A DNA stretch of 20,590 nucleotides, taken from the NCBI GenBank assembly GCA_002297505.1, contig DBLQ01000109.1, forward strand, positions 1-20,590, in the 5' to 3' direction. Each line of letters opens with the position of its first letter. Within the stretch, counting starts at the first letter, position 1. Source of the stretch: Flavobacteriales bacterium UBA720 (GTDB taxonomy: Bacteria; Bacteroidota; Bacteroidia; Flavobacteriales; Weeksellaceae). Of this stretch, positions 1 through 6,240 are shown piece after piece. The notes below the pieces were generated by a model, which did not search any database, was not told where the DNA came from, and saw only the letters and a list, made by a program, of their open reading frames with translations. Position numbers and translations under genes: made by a program.

Positions 1-212
1 ACACAAAGCACTTTTCCACCAGTTTGTTCTTCCAGTTCTTTTGCTGTCCCCTGCAGTTTTTCCAAGTTTCTTGAAGTGATAACGACTTTCGCTCCGAGTT
101 CCAGAAAATATTTGGTCATTGCTTTTCCAAGACCGCTTCCGCCACCAGTCACAATAGCGACTTTATCTTTGAGTGCGTCTTCGCGCAACATTGGTTGTGT
201 ATATAGATTCAT
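1..212 (-). CDS. SDR family oxidoreductase, N-terminal part (2,4-dienoyl-CoA reductase-like)
   Basis: Only the first 70 codons lie in the window; the gene runs off the left edge. Reading the minus strand from ATG at 212 gives a protein starting MNLYTQPMLREDALKDK, followed by a Rossmann strand and the cofactor-binding glycine motif TGGGSGLG at residues 22-29. ITSRN at about 45-49 lies where NADP-preferring SDRs place a basic residue. The N-terminal extension before the first strand and the GGGSGLGK form resemble the peroxisomal-type 2,4-dienoyl-CoA reductases common in Bacteroidota, which act on unsaturated fatty acyl-CoA. This narrower call is inferred from memory of the family. The Asn-Ser-Tyr-Lys catalytic residues are outside the window. 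It diverges from the SDR gene that starts at 429. Confidence 0.8.
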   Translation of the reverse strand, partial: MNLYTQPMLREDALKDKVAIVTGGGSGLGKAMTKYFLELGAKVVITSRNLEKLQGTAKELEEQTGGKVLC

Positions 213-428
213 TTAGTAAGTGATTTTTAAAATTAATAAACGATGATTTGCGTCTGTGGTAAATTTAGATTTTTATTTTGTTTTGAGAATTAACAAAAGT
301 TATGCGCAAAATATCAAGCTCCAGCACTATTGGATTTGGCTACAACAATCATTGATTCAGTCACAATTGTATTTCACCGATTTTTCAACTTTGTACTGTA
401 AAAATTAATCAATTAAAAACAATCAAAA
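213..428. promoter_or_regulatory. Divergent intergenic region between two SDR genes
   Basis: This 216-base AT-rich gap must hold the promoters of both flanking SDR genes. For the rightward gene, CAACTTTG at 386-393 is one base off the Bacteroidota -7 consensus TAnnTTTG, and ATTG ending at 369 lies 16 bases upstream, a little short for a -33 box. No convincing leftward promoter was seen, only TAATTTTA-like matches. Two small palindromes sit just upstream of the candidate promoter: AATCA-T-TGATT at 347-357 and ACAATTGT at 363-370. Either could be an operator, but this is only a guess from symmetry. Confidence 0.4.
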
Positions 429-1268
429 ATGGACACACAAAAAGTATGGCTTGTGACAGGTGCCTCAAAAGGTTTGGGTTTGACTCTCGTCAAAAGATTA
501 TTGGCAGAAGGCCACTCGGTAGCTGCAACTTCCAGAAACAAGTCAGAACTTCAGAAAGCTGTCGGCGAAGAAAGCTCAACGTTCCTTCCGCTTGAAGTTG
601 ATTTGATTAATGAGAATTCTGTTCAACAAGCGGTTTCAAAATCAATAGAGAAATTCGGGAAACTGGATGTGGTGGTCAATAACGCAGGTTACGGACAACT
701 GGGAACTCTGGAAGAATTGACAGACCAAGAAAGCCGCCAAAACTTCGACACCAATGTCTTTGGCTCGCTGAATATCATCAGAGCATCGATGCCGCACCTC
801 AGACATCAAGGAAGCGGGAATATCATCAACATTGCTTCCATCGGCGGATTGTCCGGAGACTTCCCGGGTTGGGGCATCTATTGTGCCACGAAATTTGCCG
901 TCGTGGGCTTTACGGAAGCTTTGGCAGCAGAGGTTAAGGAGTTTGGCGTGAATGCAACGGTAGTTTATCCCGGATATTTCAGAACAGATTTCCTGACCGG
1001 TGGCTCACTGCGCACACCTGAAAATGAGATCGCGGAATATACCACCGCGAGACAACTGCAAAAAGCGCACGAGCAGGACATCAACGGCAATCAGCCCGGC
1101 GATCCGGAAAAAGCGGCAGCTGCGATGATGGAGCTGGCTGCTATGGAAAATCCTCCGGTACATTTGGTTCTTGGCTCCGATGCTTTTCAGATGGCGAACA
1201 GCAAATTAAATGCGCTGCAGAATGAAATTTCCGATTTCAGAACATTAAGTATTTCAACAGATTATTAA
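429..1268 (+). CDS. SDR family oxidoreductase (classical short-chain dehydrogenase)
   Basis: This 279-residue protein is a complete classical short-chain dehydrogenase/reductase, an NAD(P)H-dependent cytosolic enzyme that reduces carbonyls or oxidises alcohols. The cofactor motif TGASKGLG is at residues 10-17, TSRN at 34-37 suggests NADP preference, NNAG is at 84-87, and the catalytic Ser137, Tyr151 and Lys155 (YCATK) are all present. PGYFRTDF at 181-188 is the usual post-catalytic segment. The substrate cannot be read from the sequence. A hairpin with a T-tract follows 6 bases after the stop codon, so the gene probably forms its own transcript. An AraC-type regulator starts 48 bases after it, and this pairing of a reductase with an AraC regulator is common in the group. 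Confidence 0.93.
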   Translation: MDTQKVWLVTGASKGLGLTLVKRLLAEGHSVAATSRNKSELQKAVGEESSTFLPLEVDLINENSVQQAVSKSIEKFGKLDVVVNNAGYGQLGTLEELTDQESRQNFDTNVFGSLNIIRASMPHLRHQGSGNIINIASIGGLSGDFPGWGIYCATKFAVVGFTEALAAEVKEFGVNATVVYPGYFRTDFLTGGSLRTPENEIAEYTTARQLQKAHEQDINGNQPGDPEKAAAAMMELAAMENPPVHLVLGSDAFQMANSKLNALQNEISDFRTLSISTDY

Positions 1269-1273
1269 CTTTG
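1266..1273 (+). promoter_or_regulatory. Exact -7 box TAACTTTG at the SDR stop codon
   Basis: TAACTTTG matches TAnnTTTG exactly and overlaps the TAA stop of the SDR gene. It lies about 44 bases upstream of the preferred AraC start at 1317. No TTG box is seen 17-23 bases upstream, so promoter activity is uncertain. A transcript from it would begin inside the left arm of the following hairpin and so could not form the full terminator. Confidence 0.35.
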
Positions 1274-1274
1274 T

Positions 1275-1310
1275 AAGGCAACAGTGCACTTGCTGTTGCC
1301 TTTAATTTTT
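1275..1310 (+). terminator. Rho-independent terminator after the SDR gene
   Basis: AAGGCAACAG (1275-1284) pairs perfectly with CTGTTGCCTT (1293-1302) around an 8-base loop and runs into TTTAATTTTT. This is a 10-bp stem with a T-tract, just downstream of the SDR stop codon. Its position also argues against the GTG at 1284 being the start of the next gene. Confidence 0.85.
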
Positions 1311-1316
1311 CAAGTT

Positions 1317-2231
1317 ATGACTCACCGAAAATTATATACGATTGACACTGTTGCCGAATTTCACAGGATTTCCGGACTGTCTCAACCTCAGCATCCGCTT
1401 ATCAGTCTCGTGGATTACAGCCAGGTGGAATATCAGATTGAGGAATCGGAGATCAGCTGGGTTCAGGAATTGTATTTTATGGGTTTCAAGCGGGATCTTC
1501 AGGGCAAATTGCATTATGGCCAGAGTCAGTATGATTTTGATGGCGGCTTGATGTGCTTCATTGCGCCGCGACAGCTGGTCAAAATGATTATTGATAAATA
1601 TGACACGAAACCTTCCGGCTATCTTTTGGCATTTCATCCCGATTTTATCTGGAACACGTCGCTGGCCAAGACCATTCATAACTACAAATTTTTTGGCTAT
1701 GATGTGAATGAAGCGTTGTTTCTTTCCGAAAAGGAAGAAGAAACGCTGATCGGACTTTTCAAAGGCATTGAGAAAGAATACCAGTCCGGAATTGATGAGT
1801 TTACTCAGAGTATCATTATTTCACAGATCGAGGTGATTCTGAATTATTGCGAGCGGTTTTATCAGCGGCAATTCATCACCAGGAAGAAGAAGAACCATCA
1901 GGTTTTGGATAAATTAGAACATATTCTGGAAGATTATTTTAACAATGATGTCATCAACAAAGGTTTGCCAACCGCCCATTATATCGCAGAACAACTGAAT
2001 ATTTCAACTAATTATTTGGGAAGTCTTTTGAAGTCTCTGACCGGGCAAACCACACAACAGCACATCCACGAAAAACTCATTGAAAAAGCTAAAGAAAAGC
2101 TTTCTACAACAGAACTTTCTGTAAGTGAGATTGCTTACGAATTAGGTTTTGAACATTCTCAGTCTTTCAGCAAATTATTTAAAGCTAAAACCGATATTTC
2201 ACCATTGGAATTCCGGAAGTCGTTTAATTGA
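1317..2231 (+). CDS. AraC family transcriptional regulator (first paralogue)
   Basis: From ATG 1317 the protein is 304 residues long. Residues 1 to about 200 form an AraC-type sensing region without a recognisable ligand motif. The last 90 residues contain the double helix-turn-helix, with the family signature running from SVSEIAYELGFEHSQSFSKLF to SPLEFRKSFN. The frame stays open to GTG 1284, but that codon sits in the stem of the preceding terminator, and alignment with the paralogue at 3706 (both have a short leader, then FHR, SL/GL and P-HP) supports ATG 1317. The regulator lies between an SDR and an aldo/keto reductase, so it probably controls one or both; this is inference. The C-terminal 60 residues are nearly the same as in the paralogue, while the N-terminal halves differ more. 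Confidence 0.92.
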   Translation: MTHRKLYTIDTVAEFHRISGLSQPQHPLISLVDYSQVEYQIEESEISWVQELYFMGFKRDLQGKLHYGQSQYDFDGGLMCFIAPRQLVKMIIDKYDTKPSGYLLAFHPDFIWNTSLAKTIHNYKFFGYDVNEALFLSEKEEETLIGLFKGIEKEYQSGIDEFTQSIIISQIEVILNYCERFYQRQFITRKKKNHQVLDKLEHILEDYFNNDVINKGLPTAHYIAEQLNISTNYLGSLLKSLTGQTTQQHIHEKLIEKAKEKLSTTELSVSEIAYELGFEHSQSFSKLFKAKTDISPLEFRKSFN

Positions 2232-2319
2232 CATCAGTAATTCTCATACAATATCCGTCATTTTGCATACATCCGGTTTTTGATTTCTGCGGAATTTTGT
2301 ATCAATAAAATTTAGCGAT
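2232..2319 (+). promoter_or_regulatory. Upstream region of the aldo/keto reductase, with a 21-base-spaced direct repeat
   Basis: The gap holds CATACA at 2246-2251 and again at 2267-2272, exactly 21 bases apart, each followed by an ATCCG (2254-2258 and 2272-2276). AraC-family proteins typically bind direct repeats on one face of the helix about two turns apart, so this is a candidate operator for the adjacent regulator. A weak -7-like GAATTTTG lies at 2293-2300, with no well-placed -33 box, as expected if an activator is needed. Confidence 0.35.
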
Positions 2320-3327
2320 ATGAAATTAAATCAGGTAAAATTAGGAAATCAGGGATTAATCATCCCGAATATTGGTTTGGGATGTATGGGAATGACGGGT
2401 TTTGGCGATGCCGATATGTATGGCAAAACGGATGAAACAGAAGCGATTGCAACCATCCACCGTTCTTTGGAATTGGGCGGAAATTTTCTCGACACTGCCG
2501 ATTTGTATGGACCATTTGCGAATGAGCGGCTGATAGCAAAAGCCATTGAGGGAAAACGCGACCAATACATTATTGCGACGAAATTCGGATGGGAAATTGA
2601 CGACAACGAACAGGTAACCTGGAAAATCAACGGACAGAAAGATTATGTGAAAAAATCCGTTGAGCGTTCTTTAAAAAATCTGAAAACCGATTACATCGAT
2701 CTCTATTATATGCATCGCCTTGACAAAAATGTTCCCATCGAAGAAACAGTTGGTGCGATGAGTGATTTGGTGCAAGAAGGAAAAATCGGATATATCGGTT
2801 TGTCGGAAGTGGGTTCGGAAACTGTGAAAAGAGCACACGCCGTTCATCCGATTTCGGCAGTTCAGAGTGAATATTCTCTGTTTGAAAGAACCGTAGAAGA
2901 AAAAGGTGTATTTAAAACTCTGAATGATTTGGGAATTGGTTTTGTGGCGTATTCTCCGCTTGGAAGAGGATTTTTGTCAGGGAATATCAAAACGATTGAC
3001 GATTTGCCGGAAAATGATTTCCGAAGAGGAATTCCGCGTTTTCAAGAAGCGCATTTCCATAAAAACATCGAGTTGGTGGAAGCGATTGAAAATATGGCGA
3101 AAGAAAAAGAAATCACGTCTTCTCAATTGGCTTTGGCGTGGATTATCAGCAAAGGAATTATTCCGATTCCGGGAACGAAACGCAGAAAATATCTTGAGCA
3201 GAATATTGAAGCGAGTAAAATCGTTTTGAGCGAATCTGATTTACAAAAGCTGGAAAGTATTGTACCTTTGGGAACGGATACGGGAGCAACTTATGATGAG
3301 TTTGGAATGGGACTTTTGGATTATTAA
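2320..3327 (+). CDS. Aldo/keto reductase (AKR13-like)
   Basis: This 335-residue protein is a full-length (alpha/beta)8 aldo/keto reductase, a cytosolic NADPH-dependent enzyme for aldehydes and ketones. The catalytic tetrad is visible as Asp58 and Tyr63 (FLDTADLYG), Lys88 (ATKFG) and His132 (YMHR). GCMGM at 21-25 and the long SPLGRGFLSG loop at 212-221 are typical of the AKR13/YakC-type subgroup. IPIPGTKR at 281-288 is the NADP-phosphate binding segment. The natural substrate is unknown. It lies 88 bases downstream of the first AraC regulator, and a second AraC regulator follows the repeat-rich gap after it, which suggests inducible detoxification of reactive carbonyls. That role is an inference from context. 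Confidence 0.93.
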   Translation: MKLNQVKLGNQGLIIPNIGLGCMGMTGFGDADMYGKTDETEAIATIHRSLELGGNFLDTADLYGPFANERLIAKAIEGKRDQYIIATKFGWEIDDNEQVTWKINGQKDYVKKSVERSLKNLKTDYIDLYYMHRLDKNVPIEETVGAMSDLVQEGKIGYIGLSEVGSETVKRAHAVHPISAVQSEYSLFERTVEEKGVFKTLNDLGIGFVAYSPLGRGFLSGNIKTIDDLPENDFRRGIPRFQEAHFHKNIELVEAIENMAKEKEITSSQLALAWIISKGIIPIPGTKRRKYLEQNIEASKIVLSESDLQKLESIVPLGTDTGATYDEFGMGLLDY

Positions 3328-3332
3328 TTAGC

Positions 3333-3347
3333 CACGAATACACGAAT
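3333..3347. repeat. CACGAAT direct pair, 8-base period
   Basis: CACGAAT occurs at 3333-3339 and 3341-3347, separated by one base. It has the same layout as the CACAAAAG pairs (3358-3374) and the CACWGAT triplet (4608-4633): a CAC trinucleotide repeated every 8-10 bases, starting with CCAC just after a stop codon. Confidence 0.6.
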
Positions 3348-3350
3348 TTT

Positions 3351-3520
3351 ATTTAACCACAAAAGACACAAAAGTTTTTCCATATCTTTATTAAGTTTAC
3401 TTTTAAACTACAAAAAAAGAACACATAAGTTTTTAAAAATCTTTAATTTTTATTCTTTTAAGTGCTTTGATTGTCTAAAAATTAGAAAGCAAATATCTTT
3501 TGTTTCTTTTGTGGTTAAAT
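3351..3520. repeat. Palindromic intergenic element with CACAAAAG ends, copy 1
   Basis: The two ends, 3351-3374 and 3497-3520, are inverted copies of each other over 24 bases with a single mismatch. Each end contains two CACAAAAG-type octamers spaced 9 bases apart (3358-3365 and 3367-3374 on the left). The interior is AT-rich with no coding sequence. It holds a small hairpin, AGTTTA/TAAACT (3394-3399 and 3404-3409), and an inner CACATAAG (near 3420) facing CTTTTAAGTG (near 3457). A related element is at 6107-6212. It could be a miniature inverted-repeat element or a clade-specific REP; no transposase is nearby. Confidence 0.75.
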
Positions 3521-3525
3521 TAAAA

Positions 3526-3540
3526 CGCAATACGATTGCG
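3526..3540. repeat. Small perfect hairpin CGCAAT-ACG-ATTGCG
   Basis: The 6-base arms at 3526-3531 and 3535-3540 are perfectly complementary around a 3-base loop. It sits at the junction between the CACAAAAG element and the GC-rich repeat block. Confidence 0.5.
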
Positions 3541-3660
3541 CCCCGGCTTGAACGGAGCTCTTTTTGCGAAACGAAGTGGAGCAAAAAAGCGGGAGCCCTT
3601 CGACAAGCTCAGGATAAATTACAGACGGATTAAGGCGCCCAAACCTAACAAAGTGGTTCG
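3538..3660. repeat. GC-rich repeat-like block between AKR and AraC genes
   Basis: This block contains CGCCCCGGCTTGAACGGAGC, then an imperfect inverted pair GCTCTTTTTGC (about 3557-3567) and GCAAAAAAGC (about 3582-3591), then GGGAGCCC and CTTCGACAAGCTCAGG. I recall similar strings recurring between genes in Chryseobacterium-type genomes, and the CTTCGACAAGCTCAGG type in other Bacteroidota, but could not check this. No open frame here looks like a protein. The function is unknown. Confidence 0.5.
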
Positions 3661-3705
3661 ATGGAGTCAAATAATTATTATCTTTAATATTTAGAATTTC
3701 AAATT

Positions 3706-4602
3706 ATGAACACGATAAAATCTATTTCGGCTTTTCACAGGTTGCTTTCGCTTCCGGAACCGAAGCACCCGATGGTAAGTGTTGTGAATCTTTCGGAAAG
3801 TGTTTTCATTGAGGATGACGTGTGGAAGGGTTTTGTGAGCCATTATTACTGCGTTGCGCTGAAACGAAATGCGACAGGAAAAATAAAATACGGACAGCAA
3901 CATTACGATTATGATAAAGGTGTCCTGAGTTTTACAGCGCCAAATCAAGTGCAATATCTCGATTTGAAAACGATGGATTGTGAAAATACGGGTTATCTTT
4001 TGATTTTTCACGAGGATTTTCTGCTGAAACATTCTTTAGCGAATACAATTTCTTCTTACGGATTTTTCTCTTACGCCGTGAATGAAGCTCTGCATCTATC
4101 TGAAGATGAGGAAAATAACCTGCTTGAAATTCTGAATAAAATCGATAAAGAATGTGAGCATATCGACCAGCATACGCAGGAAATTATTTTGTCGCAGATC
4201 GAGTTGCTTTTAAATTATTCGAAGCGGTTTTATGAGAGACAATTTATCACCAGAAAAAGTGGGAATCATCAGCTTTTGGCTAAATTTGAAAAGTTTCTGA
4301 ATGATTATTTTGATAAAGAATCTTCTGAAAAAGGTTTGTTGACCGTTCATCAGATTGCCGAAGCGATGAATCTTTCCCCGAATTATCTGAGTGATCTTTT
4401 GCGCATCCATACCGGACAAAATACACAACAGCACATCCACGAAAAGCTCATCAGCAAAGCGAAAGAGAAACTTTCTACAACGGAATTATCGGTAAGTGAG
4501 ATTGCTTATGAACTGGGATTTGAGCATTCACAGTCTTTTTCTACGCTGTTTAAAAAGAAAACGAGTTTGTCGCCTTTGGAATTTCGGCAGTCGTTTAATT
4601 GA
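3706..4602 (+). CDS. AraC family transcriptional regulator (second paralogue)
   Basis: This 298-residue protein has an unassigned N-terminal sensing region (1 to about 205) and a C-terminal AraC double helix-turn-helix (about 210-298). The first HTH is around VHQIAEAMNLSPNYLSDLL (213-231). The second carries SVSEIAYELGFEHSQSFSTLF (262-282), ending in SPLEFRQSFN. It aligns over its whole length with the regulator at 1317. The C-terminal DNA-binding halves are nearly identical, including HIHEKLI and KAKEKLSTTELSVSEIAYELGFEHSQSFS, so the two may recognise overlapping sites. The duplicates flank the aldo/keto reductase. The target genes cannot be read from the sequence. It ends in a convergent arrangement with pyrC. 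Confidence 0.92.
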   Translation: MNTIKSISAFHRLLSLPEPKHPMVSVVNLSESVFIEDDVWKGFVSHYYCVALKRNATGKIKYGQQHYDYDKGVLSFTAPNQVQYLDLKTMDCENTGYLLIFHEDFLLKHSLANTISSYGFFSYAVNEALHLSEDEENNLLEILNKIDKECEHIDQHTQEIILSQIELLLNYSKRFYERQFITRKSGNHQLLAKFEKFLNDYFDKESSEKGLLTVHQIAEAMNLSPNYLSDLLRIHTGQNTQQHIHEKLISKAKEKLSTTELSVSEIAYELGFEHSQSFSTLFKKKTSLSPLEFRQSFN

Positions 4603-4607
4603 TTTCC

Positions 4608-4633
4608 CACTGATGACACAGATTTTCACAGAT
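4608..4633. repeat. CACWGAT tandem triplet
   Basis: CACTGAT (4608-4614), CACAGAT (4617-4623) and CACAGAT (4627-4633) are spaced 9 and 10 bases apart, beginning a few bases after the AraC stop codon. The layout matches the CACGAAT and CACAAAAG pairs elsewhere in the window, but the octamer differs. Confidence 0.6.
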
Positions 4634-4670
4634 AATCCTATAGGAATTTATGATTAGCTAAATCTAAAAA

Positions 4671-4714
4671 AAATTAAAACAAAAAAAGCAAATCTGCGGT
4701 TTCGCAAATTTGCC
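4671..4714 (-). terminator. Rho-independent terminator for pyrC, probably bidirectional
   Basis: GCAAATCTGCG (4688-4698) pairs with CGCAAATTTGC (4703-4713) around a 4-base loop, with one wobble in 11 positions. On the minus strand a long T-run follows (the A-rich stretch 4671-4687). On the plus strand the stem is followed by CTTTTCTTTTA, so it may also stop transcripts of the second AraC gene. Confidence 0.85.
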
Positions 4715-4725
4715 TTTTCTTTTAT

Positions 4726-6063
4726 CTATTCTTCAACTTCAAAAAGCAAACGCTCCCCAAATTTTTCTTCATTAATTTTTCCGTCTTCGTAAACCAGATT
4801 TCCGTTGACGAAAGTGTGCGTGACTTTAGAATATAATTCACTTCCTTCCAATGGACTCCAACCACATTTGTACAGAATATTTTCTTTTTCAACTGTCCAG
4901 TTTTGATTTAAATCAACCAGAACCAAATCTGCTTTATATCCTTCCCTGATGAAACCGCGCTTTTCAATTCTGAAAAGAATCGCAGGATTATGTGCCATTT
5001 TTTCAACGATTCTTTCGAGAGAAATTTTTCCATTTTTGTAATTTTCCAACATCACCACCAAAGAATGTTGAACCAAAGGTGCACCGGAAGGACATTTGGT
5101 GTAAACATTCTGTTTTTCTTCCCAAGTGTGCGGAGCGTGGTCGGTTGCAATTACATCGATTCGGTCATCCAACAGAGCTTCCCAAAGTCCGTCTTTGTCT
5201 ATTTGTGTTTTCACGGCAGGATTCCACTTGATTAATCCGCCTTTTGTGTCGTAATCTTCGTTTGTGAAAGTCAAGTGATGAACACAAACTTCCGCCGTTA
5301 TTTTTTTATCTTTTAAAGGAATATCATTTCTGAAAAGCTCCGTTTCAATCGCTGTTGACAAATGGAAAACGTGAAGTCTTGCGCCGGTTTTCTTTGCCAG
5401 TTCAATCGCTTTTGAGGAAGATTTATAACAGGCCTCCTCACTTCTGATCAAATGATGAAATTTCACGGGAATATCTTCGCCGTATTCATCCAGATATTTT
5501 TGAGTATTTTCTCTGATGGTTGCTTCATCTTCACAATGAACAGCAATCAGCATTTTGGTATTGCTGAAAATATTTTCTAAAGTTTCAGGATTATCAACCA
5601 ACATATTTCCGGTTGAAGAACCTAAAAACAGTTTAATTCCTGGAACATTTCGAGGATTTGTTTTTAAAACTTCTTCGAGATTATCATTGGTTCCACCCAT
5701 CATAAAACCGTAATTGGCAAATGATTTTTGAGAAGCGATTTCATATTTATCAGCCAATAATTCCTGAGTGACTGCATTTGGAACAGTATTCGGTTGCTCG
5801 ATAAAACTTGTAGTTCCGCCTGCAATTGCAGAACGGGATTCAGATTCGATGTCGCCTTTATGCGTTAAACCCGGCTCACGAAAATGAACCTGGTCGTCGA
5901 TAATTCCCGGCAAAAGATATTTTCCTGAAGCATCGATAATCTGGTCTGCTTCTTCAGAAATATTCGGTTCTATTTTAGAAATCAAATCGTTTTCGATAAG
6001 AATATCGCTTTCAACAATCTTTCCTTCGTTGACGATTTGGGCTTTTTTTATTAGGATTTTCAT
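4726..6063 (-). CDS. pyrC: Dihydroorotase
   Basis: This 445-residue amidohydrolase should interconvert N-carbamoyl-L-aspartate and dihydroorotate, the third step of de novo pyrimidine synthesis, in the cytosol. The sequence shows the REPG substrate motif (62-65), a lysine in the position of the carboxylated metal bridge (Lys144, GIKLFLGSSTGNM), metal histidines His176 (VHCEDE) and His234 (VFHLS), and the catalytic Asp308 in ATDHAPH. The first metal motif reads DDQVHF (56-61), so the usual first histidine of the HxH pair is Gln58. I recall the same IDDQVHFREPG form in other Bacteroidota dihydroorotases. Length and the C-terminal GWSPLEG fit class I. It has its own promoter (6084-6116) and terminator, so it is a single-gene transcript. 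Confidence 0.92.
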   Translation of the reverse strand: MKILIKKAQIVNEGKIVESDILIENDLISKIEPNISEEADQIIDASGKYLLPGIIDDQVHFREPGLTHKGDIESESRSAIAGGTTSFIEQPNTVPNAVTQELLADKYEIASQKSFANYGFMMGGTNDNLEEVLKTNPRNVPGIKLFLGSSTGNMLVDNPETLENIFSNTKMLIAVHCEDEATIRENTQKYLDEYGEDIPVKFHHLIRSEEACYKSSSKAIELAKKTGARLHVFHLSTAIETELFRNDIPLKDKKITAEVCVHHLTFTNEDYDTKGGLIKWNPAVKTQIDKDGLWEALLDDRIDVIATDHAPHTWEEKQNVYTKCPSGAPLVQHSLVVMLENYKNGKISLERIVEKMAHNPAILFRIEKRGFIREGYKADLVLVDLNQNWTVEKENILYKCGWSPLEGSELYSKVTHTFVNGNLVYEDGKINEEKFGERLLFEVEE

Positions 6064-6083
6064 TTCACTTTTTTAGATTAAAG

Positions 6084-6116
6084 CAAAATTAAGTTTTTGA
6101 ATTTATAAACCACAAA
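6084..6116 (-). promoter_or_regulatory. Promoter of pyrC
   Basis: Read on the minus strand, TTTG (6116-6113) is followed after 21 bases by TAATTTTG (6091-6084), an exact -7 box at standard spacing. Transcription would begin near 6078, giving a leader of about 15 bases before ATG 6063. The TTTG box lies inside the left arm of the palindromic repeat at 6107-6127. Confidence 0.75.
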
Positions 6117-6212
6117 AGTCACAAAAGAAAATCTGATTGTTAATTCAAATGAAATCGAGCTTATTTTTCAGAATATTTAAAATGAATAAAACTTTTGTGC
6201 CTTTTGTGGTTT
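6107..6212. repeat. Palindromic intergenic element with CACAAAAG ends, copy 2
   Basis: The ends at 6107-6127 and 6192-6212 are inverted copies over 21 bases with one mismatch, each with two CACAAAAG octamers at 9-base spacing (6111-6118 and 6120-6127; complements 6192-6199 and 6201-6208). The ends match those of the element at 3351-3520, but the interior is shorter and unrelated. It fills the gap between the divergent pyrC and GH92 genes and has no coding capacity. Confidence 0.75.
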
Positions 6213-6240
6213 TAACTAAATTGCTTCAAAATTCCAAAGA

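Larger units (their letters stand above)
3328..3705. other. 378-base gap packed with short repeats
   Basis: No coding sequence with family features was seen here. In order it holds a CACGAAT direct pair (3333-3347), a 170-base element with 24-base inverted ends (3351-3520), a CGCAAT/ATTGCG hairpin (3526-3540) and a more GC-rich block (about 3538-3660) that includes CTTCGACAAGCTCAGG (3599-3614). The block is strikingly different in base content from the AT-rich DNA on either side. A weak -7-like TATCTTTA lies at 3678-3685, just before the second AraC gene. Confidence 0.7.

Noticed and set aside
1284..1316. GTG start extending the first AraC gene by 11 codons
   Set aside because: The GTG lies in the stem of the SDR terminator, and the paralogue at 3706 aligns with ATG 1317.
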